From the NCBI GenBank assembly GCA_930367205.1, contig OV884014.1, positions 108,848,138-108,912,137 on the forward strand: a stretch of DNA of 64,000 bases, read 5' to 3'. The DNA comes from Acanthosoma haemorrhoidale. Lineage: Eukaryota; Arthropoda; Insecta; Hemiptera; Acanthosomatidae. Below the pieces are notes generated by a model. It was not told the origin of the DNA, did no database searches, and worked only from the letters and a program-made list of their open reading frames with translations. Of this stretch, positions 21,556 through 32,339 are shown piece by piece. The translations under genes were made by a program, and so were the position numbers. How positions within the stretch are numbered: position 1 is the first letter of the stretch; every line of letters begins with the position of its first letter.

Positions 21556-24500
21556 ATAGCCTTTGTCGAGATGGAAGCCTAAATACTGTCTTGGATACAG
21601 GGAGAGGAATGCAATTTAAAAAAAAAAACACTAGTGGACAGGACACAGAACGAATATTTTTAGAAAGTATCTTGTATGGGGTCGCGACGCTAACTAAAAC
21701 CGTCCATAACTATTATTGTGAAATATGAGCTAATTTAGATTCTTGCAGTGGTCAAAATAATGTTCAAGAAAAAATGAAAAAAAAAATGCCCATTGAATCT
21801 AATAACGAAAAATCTAGACATCCCACAAAGTAATCTAGATATTAAAAACCAAAAGTTGCTATACTAACCATCAACTAATAAATAAATGAATGAACGAAAC
21901 AAGAGAGAGACATTCACCTTAAAGCACTGCTTATAAATACTGTGCTTGACCTATTACTCGTTTTGTATCTCTTTTGGCCACTTAAATCGAGGGTAAGTAA
22001 TAAAACTCATTTGAAATCTTCTTCCTTATTGATCGAATTTAAACAGGTACAATACCATCTCTATATTTTCTAGATGATGTCTTTAATTTTTTATCCATTT
22101 GACTACTGAAAGTGGTCCAAAGTAATTGCATTTTGTTTTTTTCTGGTCTTGTAATATTTTTAATTTGAAAAATACCCCAATAGAAGACACAAACTTGGTC
22201 CAATAGAAAAGCAATGTTTGAATTAAAATTATTTGTATATGACCATTTGCTGTACAATGTTTTATGTTTTTATTTCAGCTATAAAGACAATATAATCGAG
22301 TAAGGTAATAAATATACAAACAGACATCATAGGCGATATAAATTAATAAATAAAGTGAATTTTCCTCGCCGTTTGAACCGTTTGTGCTTTAATTATTCAA
22401 CGTGGGAAGTAAGCACTGCTTCACCCTCGCTGGATTCGTTGCTCCCTTCAAAGGTTTTGTCTATTAGTGCTCCTCAGCACACCTCGATAAATCCCTTTAC
22501 ACGCACCCCTAGGTGTCGGAGAAGAAACAAGAAGAGGGTGGAATTGGGTTGCTCTTTCACGTGTGTGTACTACAAATTATAGCAAATTATTTATTTTGTT
22601 ACTTAAGACTAATTAAATTATTAGTGCCACCTGCTCATGGACGATGATTGTATTTTTCGTGCATTTATTCACTCGAATAGGACTTCAAAGTGATTTGAAC
22701 TAGGGACTAGGATAAACCTGAACAGAATGTCGGATACCTGAGTGGTTTTTTGTTATTTTTTTGAAAGGGTTTTTTTTATTTTTGGAGATCTAGAATTGAA
22801 AAACGATTGTTTAGACAATATGTACAGAAATGATACAGTTGGATTATTTATAAGGAAATTATTCTGTGACTACCGACAGAGGATACAGCCGAGGGGACTT
22901 ATACCGGCCGAAAACGCTGGAACCAACAACCACTAGGCCTAATGGTTCGGAAAATGAAGTTTGCAAACAACATTTTAAACCATCCACTCTCTCTGCCGCT
23001 GCTGCTGCGGTCCCTGCTGGGAGCCTTCTCACTTTTGCTATAGTCGAAACGATTTTGTATCTGTGATTCTAGCGAAAAATACCTTCTTCTGGGATATTTT
23101 TTATGTTATTGTAATAATACATACATGCAGGTCTAGCTGGCCAAAATAACTTATAAACAATAATTTATACATGCGATGACTTCAATAAGATCATAATGTT
23201 GAAACCAAAAAAATCAGCAGTGATTGTCACTTGCTACAGTCTCTAAGAGCATTAGGAATTATTACCAGGGAAAAAGGGCATGAAAGATTCCTGGGATGTT
23301 TCAAAGAAGAGAATCAATAAAACTGATACTATCAGTCACTATCAGTGTTAATATCATTATTCGTAATGTTCACCATTCAATCTTCATCCACGTCCTTGAT
23401 CATTACTCCTTCATTACTTTCGAACCTACCGATTAAAATTAATCTATAGGAATGATCGTATATGGTTAGTAAGAACGAAATAGGGCTGCGAAGGTTCGAG
23501 GCTCGAATAAGAAAAGAAAGATCAGAGTAACAAGATTTGTGCGAAGGGAAGTTGGGTGGCTAGGAAACAGCATAGAAAGATTTAATAGCTCATTTGAATC
23601 GAAGAAAGTTAGGTGAAATGTTAGGGAATAACTTTTTAACTGTTACAATCTTGAGATAATTATTTTTAGTGCAGTACCTTTGTATGATCATCAACCATTT
23701 ATATCTGCAAGTATTCATCGTCAACACTAACAATCTACAGTTTCCTTTAGATCTTTTAGTTCTCAAAAGATTATAGCCGGTAAAACTGGCATTAAAAATC
23801 ATCCACACTATTTTCATCCAGGCCTTCTGAATTATTACAGTCAGAGGTTAATGTAGAAACGTCTGTAATTCCCTCTGTAGAAAAGCACTCTATCAAAAGA
23901 GCTCACGATGGTTGGGAAGTTGAACTAAACAACTTAAACAGTACAGGAACGAGACGAGGGCTATGAGCAGAGAAAATGTCCTGTTATTTCAGTGTCCCTG
24001 CTCAGAAACGTTAATTATTTTCACCAATCTAACCATTATGCTAATCTAACCAGCACAATTAAACAAACTCAATAAACTAAAATAGTACTGGTGCTAAAAT
24101 CAACCAATGGGACCGACGCAAATAACTTAATCCTATCACAAACCGATAAATAATTAACAAAAGTATAAAAATAATTAAAAACAGTATCCTATAAAGCAGA
24201 CAATAATTATTATAGTAAATCCTCAGTATTACTACTATAACAAAAACCAATTAGTTCTCTCCTCTCGTCACAAGATCGTGAGTGGATTCACTCTTTTTCC
24301 TGTCTTCTTAGTATAATATAAGGAGTGCTGTAACAGCTTTCGTACAAAATCAATACTCTTCATGCTGAGCTGAAAACCTGTTTTGATTGGGCACGTGCCC
24401 TAATTGAAAATCAGTTAGGCTTTTGACCTAATGCATGGTTGAAGGAGAGACCCTTGAAGTAGTTTAAAAGAAAAAAAAAGCTCTTTGAGTTATACCGTAC

Positions 24501-24622
24501 TTTAAGTTTTTTCTTATTGAAACATTATGACAATATATATTCTAGTTTATATTCTTTATCACAAGTCTTGTTCTGTTTAAGAATCATTATCATTGGCCAT
24601 ATAAAATTTTTGTAGACACCGG
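21556..24622. other. Intergenic; only the 52-bp repeat recognised
   Basis: About 3 kb of AT-rich DNA with no recognised gene or element, apart from the 52-bp block at 22251-22302. Short frames (e.g. 22355-22582, 23590-23817) have no recognisable domain. Confidence 0.5.
22251..22302 (+). repeat. 52-bp block, exact duplicate of 19532-19583
   Basis: Same 52 bases including the TTTATTTCAG acceptor-like motif. Here the block is followed by AGGTAATAAAT, which could serve as a donor, giving an exon-like unit of about 25 nt. Flanking sequence is unrelated to the other copy. Confidence 0.7.
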
Positions 24623-27205
24623 GGCCATGAACTTCAGAACCGAAGAAACAAACTTACATTTGATTTTTTTTTAATAAATTATTTTTCGTAGTATTTTCAG
24701 GTTCAACATTTAATATTGGTAGTAAAAATCCGTTCTGTACCGGTATAATAGTATGATTTATAATTGTGCGATTTAATGCCCGGAGTTAAAGTGCCTTTTT
24801 AGGATCGAATGTTTTATTTTCCGCTATTAAAATATTGTTGTTATAAATACTAACAAATAAGATTAGGGCAATCTCCAATATAATAAACAATATGTTTTAG
24901 AGCGTTACTAAATAGCTCTGGAGATTGGTTGAAGTTGAAGGGTACCACGAATCAAGCTACACTAGCGCCACCTGTGTACTTACTAGCTAACCGTGGGATG
25001 GAGAGAGATGCAGAGATATATCCACTCTTACGTAGGAAAAGGTGTTCGGTACGGTTAAACTATTTATACTCGATAATATATTATTACACATATTAATATA
25101 TGTGTAGTAAGATAAATGAAACATTTTTTGTACATTACAGCATCTGGTGGTTCGCTGGCCGACCGTCCATCTTCTCCGAATCCAGTTCAATCTCGCAAGT
25201 ATGGTTAGGTTTGACTTGACAACTATCGCATTTTCCCAAAACATAGCAATCTACATCGTGCGTGGGGGAATACCGTGATCATGAAGGCGGTTCCCCAGGG
25301 TGAGCTTGACCCCTGCGAATAAAGTAAATATTTTGGACGCTTAATTTTTGGTAGTCGGGGAGGCGTACGCGCTTTCCCGATATAATGTTACATCATTCAT
25401 TATAAGGGAAGGGTACGGTGGTACCTACCTTGAAAGGGTTTCGTTCCGGACGTCCGCTGGGAGTAAGTAAATTATTTAATAAAATGTGCGCAGATTTATC
25501 AATCAGTTTTAAATCTTAAGATGATTTGTAAAAACAAATCCAAGACTACCTTGGGTTCAAAATTTGTTTATTGTACCATTTTATAATTGTTTAAAATGAA
25601 AGATGTAACTGTTAAGTATGCTTGTTGGACTAATATTATATTTTAGTGAAAAAACACTATAATGTATAATATTAGTAGACATAATGTAGTAAAAAAAAAA
25701 AGGAAACATTTAAAATAGTACCTTTGATGATAAAGACAACTTTAAAAAAAAATAAAAATGAGATTTGAAATAAATATTAATTTTTTTTTTTTTTGTTCAA
25801 GGTGACAATTATCACTCGAGGTGAGAGGTAAGATCCATGTTTTTTCATTTTAATTTCAGATCTTCGGAATTTCATCATTACATCTTTTAAACATTACACA
25901 CACACGCATTGTCACAAATTCTCTACTCCTAAAAAATAAAAATCAGTGATTGAAAATTACGGTTTTTTAAAAAAAATATATTCATAACTTATTTAGTTCA
26001 TTTTGTAAATACAGCTTATTCTTTTATTTGACAAATATATGAGGTTGTTTGAATTCGTAGTTTTTCGCTCTAATATTACATAAAGTTCTGATTGGAAACT
26101 TATATGTAAATCTTTATTCACATTTAAGTCAATATTTATTTAAAAAAAAAATGATAGTTAATTATTGCAGAAGTAAAATTTAATAAAACATTTGTCAATT
26201 CACAATCACATAGGTCCATGGACTTGAGAACTGAAGAAGCAAACGCCATGATGCATGTTGATATTTTTGTTTTGTTGTATTATTTTCAGGTTCAAGTTTT
26301 AATATCGGTAGTAAAATATCCGTTTTGTGCCGGTATAATATTATGATTTATAATTGTGCGATTTAGTTTCCGGAGTTAAAGTGCCCTTTTAGGATCGAAT
26401 GTTTTCTTTTCGGATCTGTGTCAGTGGTTCGAGAAATGGCGTTGCTGCTCATCACCAGGACATGCTTGGAGTAAGTAAATTATTTATTATTATTTAATAA
26501 AACGTGCACAGACTTATAGATCAGTTTTAAATCTTATGATGATATAAAAACAAATGCGGGACTTCCTTGGGTTCAAAATTTGTTTATTCTACGATTCTAT
26601 AATTGTTATAAACTAAACTGTTAAGTATGCTCGTAAAAGCAGTTCATTTAAATAATATTTTACATTTTAGTATGAAAATACGATAATGTATAATATATCT
26701 AGACAGAATGTACATAAGGAAATATTCAGAATAGTCATTATGGTGGTTAAGACATTGTTTTAATAAAATTATATTTGTAATAAATATTAATTTTTTTTCT
26801 TTGTTTCAGGTGACAATTATCACTCCAGGTGAGAGGTAAGATCCATGTTTTTTCATTTTAATTTCAGATCTTCGGAATTTCAGTTTTTACATATTACAAA
26901 CACACACACACACACTGTCACAAATTCTCTATTCATAAAAAAAGTGTTTGGTCTCAGAAAATTACAGTTTGTAAACAAAATATATTCATAAGTTATTTAG
27001 TTAATTTTATTAACTTCATGTTTTATTTGGCAAATATATGAAATTGTTTGCATTCATAGTTATCCATTCTAAGATTGAGTATGATACTGATTGGAAAATT
27101 AATCTATAAACCTTGATTCACATTTAAGTCAATATTATTCATTATTAATTTAGAAAAAAAATTATTATTATCGCAGAAGTGAAATATTTTTGTTTATTGC
27201 ACACT
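24623..27205 (+). repeat. Tandem duplication with exon-like segments
   Basis: Left unit (~24623-26190) and right unit (~26213-27205) align in order. A ~30-nt module begins ATGAACTTCAGAACCGAAGAA / ATGGACTTGAGAACTGAAGAA. Next is a block with GATTTATAATTGTGCGATTTA and GGATCGAATGTTTT, then GGAGTAAGTAAATTATTT (donor-like). Next is GGTGACAATTATCACTC followed by GGTGAGAGGTAAGATCC, and then CATTTTAATTTCAGATCTTCGG. The left unit carries ~610 extra bp (24831-25445), which include the U1-like RNA. In the right unit a 26-nt segment (26810-26835) lies between TTTGTTTCAG and GTAAGA, a perfect micro-exon shape. No known protein family recognised. Confidence 0.7.
25262..25380 (+). ncRNA. U1 snRNA-like sequence, shortened (pseudogene or variant)
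   Basis: U1 snRNA binds 5' splice sites in the spliceosome. This sequence retains stem-loop I with the U1-70K loop GATCATGAAGG (25278-25288) closed by GGGGAA/TTCCCC (25265-25270 and 25291-25296). It has the GACCCCTGCGA segment, an Sm site AATTTTTGG (25343-25351), and stem-loop IV (25355-25380, TCGGG...CCCGA). Missing are the 5' end that pairs with 5' splice sites (ATACTTACCTG in normal U1) and the apical part of stem-loop II, the U1A site. Stem-loop III is shortened to AATA/TATT. Length is about 119 nt against about 164 for normal U1. No promoter element was recognised. It is most likely a pseudogene, but the protein-binding and Sm features are intact. Confidence 0.8.
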
Positions 27206-27349
27206 TTCGCACTGACTTTAATGTACCCACTCTCCTGGTACACATTGTACATTTGTGTTTAATTGTGTAGACTTTCAGTCCTAAGCCTACTACTAACTAG
27301 CTACTATAACTAGTTACTATAACTAGTTACTATCTAGCTTGACCCATCT

Positions 27350-27520
27350 CTACAATCTTTCTCGGAGAATGAAGCTTCCTTGGTTTGTGGCCTGTATTTT
27401 TCCCAAATGTCCTGAGCATCTGTGGCTCTCTCGCAATCTCCTCCTCATCCGGCATTATAGTAATATAGCTACAGTGGCAGCGTATGGGGGGAGCTAACTC
27501 ATCCGTTGCTAGGCTACAAT
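27350..27520 (+). mobile_element. Possible old LINE C 3' UTR fragment
   Basis: CTCGGAGAATGAAGC and ATGTCCTGAGCATCTGTGG resemble the LINE C junction of ORF end and 3' UTR in the plus orientation. The rest is too diverged to align by eye, so the call rests on two short blocks in the right order. Confidence 0.35.
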
Positions 27521-28894
27521 CATCCACATCAAATTGGCAGATTCCTAACTTTTATGTGCCTCTATTGTATATAGTATTTGTTTAAATTGTAAATACTTAA
27601 TCAAACATATAGTAAAAGCATTATTCATAAATGCGGTTTAAAAATCCATGGGTAGACGAAATTTTCAGTTAAATCGACAACTGCGCTGTCGTTTCACGGT
27701 CAAATAGTACGTAGCTTAATATTTCAAATAATAGTACCACCGCATTGAAGACAGTTTAGCTCGATGGCCCTGAAGTGACATTTTGCGTCACTGTTAGGCT
27801 CTTTTCAACATTTTATTAATTCTATTCTATTCTGAATTGGTTCCTTATTCTTTCCCTTATGATAATAAGTGAGCGACAACCAAGTTGTGTTAACTCCTTC
27901 ACTGGGTGTCTTTGTGTTGGGAACTTGACTCGGTGAGTGATATAGAGCATTTACGTCGGCCCGAGACGCAGCATAAGTCTTATTCTGGAACAAGTGCTGG
28001 CTGTAGTATTGAGAGCCCTTCCCCTTTTAACCTCTTACATCCTGAAAATAATAAGGGATTTTCTTTTTCCATTGGCCACTCCTAAGAAAAAGCCATGCAA
28101 TCTTAATGTTGCGTTCTTTTCAATTATCTCTCCCCATTCCTGTAAAGTTATTAGTCATGCAAGGGGCGTTTTAATGAAAAATTAAACACAAAAAAAAAAC
28201 ACAAGAGGCAGAGCAAAGGAGGGGGTAAAAGGTGGACCCCCTTAACCTACCAAGGCTTAATATTTCTCCTATTTACATTTTAAGTGTTTCTCGCCCAGGG
28301 CCTGAAGAACCTTATTAAAATTACCTATAGGGCCCTAGGGCTCCTAGATATCATTACAGATTGCCTCGGATAAGATTAGCAGTAATAGAAACCTCCCTTA
28401 TACTATAACAAGGGGGGCTGCGGGGGGGAAAACACCCCGCTTTATAAACTCCCTTCGGACTTTTCGTATTACGCCGAGAAATGACTTACGATCCCATTAA
28501 AAGTTTAGTAATAGAGAGCTCAGAGGGCCACATTCAAACTGGGATATAGATTTAAGAAAAATTGGGTTTCTCCTGCGAATTTATTCCTTTCCAGGCATTT
28601 TTCTGGCCTAAAAACATTAAAATACTTATTTTAGAAAATACCTTATACAAAATAAAAACACTATTGATACATAAACCTCCATAAAACTTTTGAACTATTT
28701 ACTCGTCAATATCTCTGATGGCAGAGCCTCCGAAAGGATACTTGGCATGCCCTGGTTCAAGTCCCGACCCCACCGGTATATTTTTTTATTGCCTAATAAT
28801 TGTTAATAGCAGTAGGATTCATACCCCAATGATATAATGATATAAAATATAAATATTTTATTACATTTTATTATGTTAGAAATTCCTCTTATAT
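27521..28894. other. Intergenic; possible tRNA-like promoter at 28725-28795
   Basis: No gene recognised. At 28725-28795 TGGCAGAGCC (A-box-like), GGTTCAAGTCC (B-box-like) and a T-run downstream are spaced as in a tRNA-derived RNA, but the T-stem does not pair well. Confidence 0.35.
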
Positions 28895-29092
28895 AATAGG
28901 GGGATCGGAAAGTAATGACGTTTTTTTTATATTCAATTCAAACAGATAATTTTTTTTTTTATTGTTTTTAATCAATGATGTAATCACCCTCGTCATCAGC
29001 AACCTTTTGCCATCTAGTATGTAAATTTTCAATGCCTCGTCGATCAAAATCAATTGGTATTTGATCAAAATATCTGGAGGTGACATTTTGGA
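28895..29092 (-). pseudogene. Mariner transposase C-terminus relic M2a
   Basis: The minus strand reads FDRRGIENLHTRWQKVADDE-like then GDYIID and a stop near 28975, the characteristic mariner C-terminus. A 3' flank and GATCGGAAAGTAATGACG-type sequence at 28904-28921 follow and could be an inverted-repeat end. Only the C-terminal ~35 residues remain. Confidence 0.65.
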
Positions 29093-29144
29093 CATCCGAA
29101 TTTTCAAATTTTTAGCGATTGGAATTAATGGAAATCCGATGGCG

Positions 29145-29625
29145 CAATATCGGGTGAGTATGATGGGTGAGGCTGGAGATGAAAAATGGGTCCTCTATGA
29201 TAATCCGAAAATCTCTCTACGCATGAATCGGCACGAAGTACTGCTAAGCCAGGTCCACACTCCAAAAAGGTGCTTTTGTGTGTTTAGTGGAGTATTCGCG
29301 GGGTCTTTCGTCGCTGATACCTGGAAAAACTGTGAATGCAGATCTTTACAGTGAATAATTGGATCGAGTAAATCAATCTTAAATTGACAATTGCCCAGTG
29401 ATTGTCAATAAAAAATGCGTTATTCTGCAACACGATAATGCAAGACCCCACTGCGCCCATTTTTTCCGCAAGAACCTTGGAAAAAATTAATGAATTGGCA
29501 TGGGAGATATTGCCTCAATCACCACAATCGCCTCGTATTGGATTTCCATTTATTCCGATCGCTACATTTTGTAAGTGGCATATGTTTGTGAGATATGATC
29601 AAAATTTTTTATTCGTTTGAAAAGC
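29145..29625 (+). pseudogene. Mariner transposase catalytic-core relic M2b
   Basis: The plus strand shows GDEKWVLYDNP (~29177-29209), the mariner second-domain motif. After frameshifts it shows QHDNARPH (~29427-29450) and LEKINELAWEILPQSP (~29475-29520), which normally precede the third catalytic Asp. The frames are interrupted by stops. It lies in the opposite orientation to M2a and directly beside it, so either one element was internally inverted or two copies collided. Confidence 0.75.
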
Positions 29626-29644
29626 CTATTAATGCTATTATGTA

Positions 29645-29999
29645 TGAAACATAACAACGTGCAAATGTCCGCCACGGCTTCGCTGGGTGGCGCGCATCCG
29701 AAATGTCCAATTTTCATTGGCTCTGGCGCATAAATCAGGGGGAATTTGATTGATGGCATGAGTTATGTTGGCTTTGAGGACCGCTGTGATTTGTGGATTA
29801 TTCGCATAGACCTGCGACTTAAGAAAAAGTCTAACGGGGTCAAATCGCACGATCTCGGTGGCTAGTGCACACCACCTCCACGTGAGATGACCATGCCCTC
29901 AGTTCGCTTGTGCAAAAGATACTGACTGATTGAGTCACAAACTGTCAGATCCGTTTTTCATTGTAACTTTTCTAATTAGTTTTTTACGAATACCCTGTA
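29645..29999 (-). pseudogene. Second mariner-type transposase relic M3, deleted
   Basis: The minus-strand frame 29638-29850 reads VRLFLKSQVYANNPQ... RGGHLHVVMFHT, the C-terminal part of a transposase type related to M1. Just upstream the sequence runs only ~150 bp to TACAGGGTATTCG at 29987-29999 (minus sense), which looks like a mariner terminal repeat at a TA target. This is an internally deleted copy with end and C-terminus joined. No function expected. Confidence 0.65.
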
Positions 30000-31739
30000 C
30001 TATGTCATTAATACTAATAACATTCCTCACATTAATATTTATCAGCTATTTCTTTATACTATACTCTTAGCCAATATCCGGTTATATTATGCTAAAACAT
30101 AAATGCAAGTAAACCAATAACACCATATAAATAAGATAGAACCATAATCATATTCAATTAAATAATTTATTTATTTAATTTATTTTATTTATTTATTTAA
30201 TATATTATCAAAACTAGTTTTTATGTGAAAAAACAAAGTGAAAATAATAATCAGTAATTGATTATATACATACAATCATACACAGCAATAAAATTTTAAT
30301 GATTTTATTAGCAGCTGGAAATGTAGTGTCATTATTACTATTCAAGCCTTATTATATCCCAAGACGACCATTGTGAAATTCATAAGAAATCGTTTTTCAA
30401 CTTTTTTAATAGATACGTTCATTTTTTCATATATCATGTTATTTTATTTATATTGATTAGAAATCTAGTGGCTACCAATAATTTATATAATGTAAGAAAA
30501 AAGTTTTTCTTTCGTGAAGTGGTTTTAGGATAATTATTATTCTAATATATCATTTTTGTCGAATCTGATTGATATTAGTTGAATGACTACATTATATTGT
30601 TGAACTAACATATTAACATAAAAATTAGCTGAGGCCTATCTGTGAAGAGGTAATTGTGAATAGAGGGCCTACTCCACATGGGCCGAGGGCTGTGGGAGAT
30701 GAGGGCAGATAAAATAAAATTAAAAAGGAATGTTGGGCGAGAGGGAAAAAAAGGTGTTCCGTTTATTCGATGGCCCAGGGGTTCTAATTTTCCTCGAGGG
30801 CCCCTGTTAGCGGTTTGTCCACCTCCCCGATAAATATTAACTTATTTTAATTTTATTATTTTAAATTATTCCTGCCAACCTGTTAGGTTGTTTTATTTAG
30901 AAGTGCAAATATTTGATTACAGTGGCCTGTTATAATTTTTTTTTTATTAGTAAATTGTATCGAACCATGTTGCCTGAAGAAAGTTAAGCTGCTATTTAAA
31001 TGAAAGAGAACGGTGCTTGATCATGCGACTGATTTGAGTTCGCCTTGAGATCACTTTTATAGCTGGACGGAAAGTAGTATGTAGTGTAGCGTGTTTAGCA
31101 CCAGGTCTACTGCACCCTCTCGGAATTAAATCATATTTTCCAAAATGGCTTAAGTCTTTATTCAAGCAGCTAATCGTGTTTATTATCATGACCCACCTCC
31201 AACAAACAATCCTAAGACGATCTGGCTTCGGGGATTCGAAGTAACTTCTCTCATGTCACTAGCACCTATTAGTTTTCCTTTTTAACCAAACAATTTATTG
31301 TCAAATCCCAGATCAGCTACTTACGACTTATGAGAAACGACTCACTTTCACTAAAATTGCCTTATAAAGAATTAAAAAAAAATAAGAACATACACAATTA
31401 CACAAGGATACTCTGACCTACCTGGTCCTAGGGGATTTAAGTGGCTTTGTTCCAATCCTTCCAATATCCTTCGCAACCAGAATCCCCCACAAGATAGACA
31501 ATGATCCCTTCTGTACCGACAACTGTACCCTTCAACAGCTGATTCATTCAAGATGTTCCCGCCTCCTTGGTCATCCGTATTCTAACCCTCTATATTCCCA
31601 TCTCATCCCCGGCAACCAAGATAGGCTCAGACAAGAGGTCTCGCGTCCTCCTCCAAATCATCCTGCATTTTGTTTATCAGACTACTATGTTACTGCTGTA
31701 TTTATTTCAAGTATGTCGAAAGCACTTATTTTATTTTTG
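30000..31739. other. Intergenic, no feature recognised
   Basis: Very AT-rich to about 30640. Two moderately GC-rich patches at 30640-30830 and 31410-31680 have no recognisable content. Confidence 0.5.
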
Positions 31740-31749
31740 AATATTGCTA

Positions 31750-32335
31750 AGCAAAAAAAGTCCAATCCTTTCAATCAAAAGTCCTGAGAACAATGGCAAA
31801 TGCTTCTTATTACGTCAGAAACAAAACCCTTCATAACTATCTTAATATACCCTACATTCTTGAACTTTTCCAAGTTCATGAAATTCCATACTAACCTATC
31901 CAACCACCCTAATCCCCTAGCACAGTCATTGCACTGCACCACTCGTCCCTATAATCCTCCTCGGAGACTGAAATGGCAGTTGCCGCGTGCTATAAATGCG
32001 TGACAGTGGGAGTCCTGTCAATGGCCAGTTTCTCCAATCATGTCCTGAGCGTCTGTGGCTCTCGCGCTCTTCGTCAGCCTCCACTGGCTTGTATCCAGAG
32101 ACGCGGTTGACGGAGGAGCGAGCGGGATTTACCAAGATTCCGCTTCCTCTTTCCCATGCGAGGGAGGTGGCAAACATGTGGATTTGTGAGGCCTCTGGGC
32201 TGTCTGTAAGTATTGCATGAATGAGCGAGTGAAGGATGAATTGTAAATATGGTATGAATGAGAAAATTTATCTCAATTACTTATTGCCTAATAAGACAGA
32301 TTGTGATTTTAGTACAATAAATAAGTTATAATCCT
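31750..32335 (+). mobile_element. LINE C copy C4, 5'-truncated
   Basis: 3' end of LINE C in plus orientation. It starts inside the reverse transcriptase C-terminus (AGCAAAAAAAGTCC..., with a small deletion) and has FMKFHTNLSNHPNPLAQ (~31880-31930) and YNPPRRLKWQ (~31950-31980). The 3' UTR with GTCCTGAGCGTCTGTGGC follows, and it ends in ATTTTAGTACAATAAATAAG. It is flanked on the left by AATATTGCTA (31740-31749) and on the right by AATATTGCTTA (32336-32346), which is also the left flank of the next LINE. Confidence 0.85.
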
Positions 32336-32339
32336 AATA

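Noticed and set aside
24973..25002. A second U1 5'-end remnant (TACTTACTAGCTAACCG)
   Set aside because: It resembles the U1 start only loosely, and no other U1 part follows in register.
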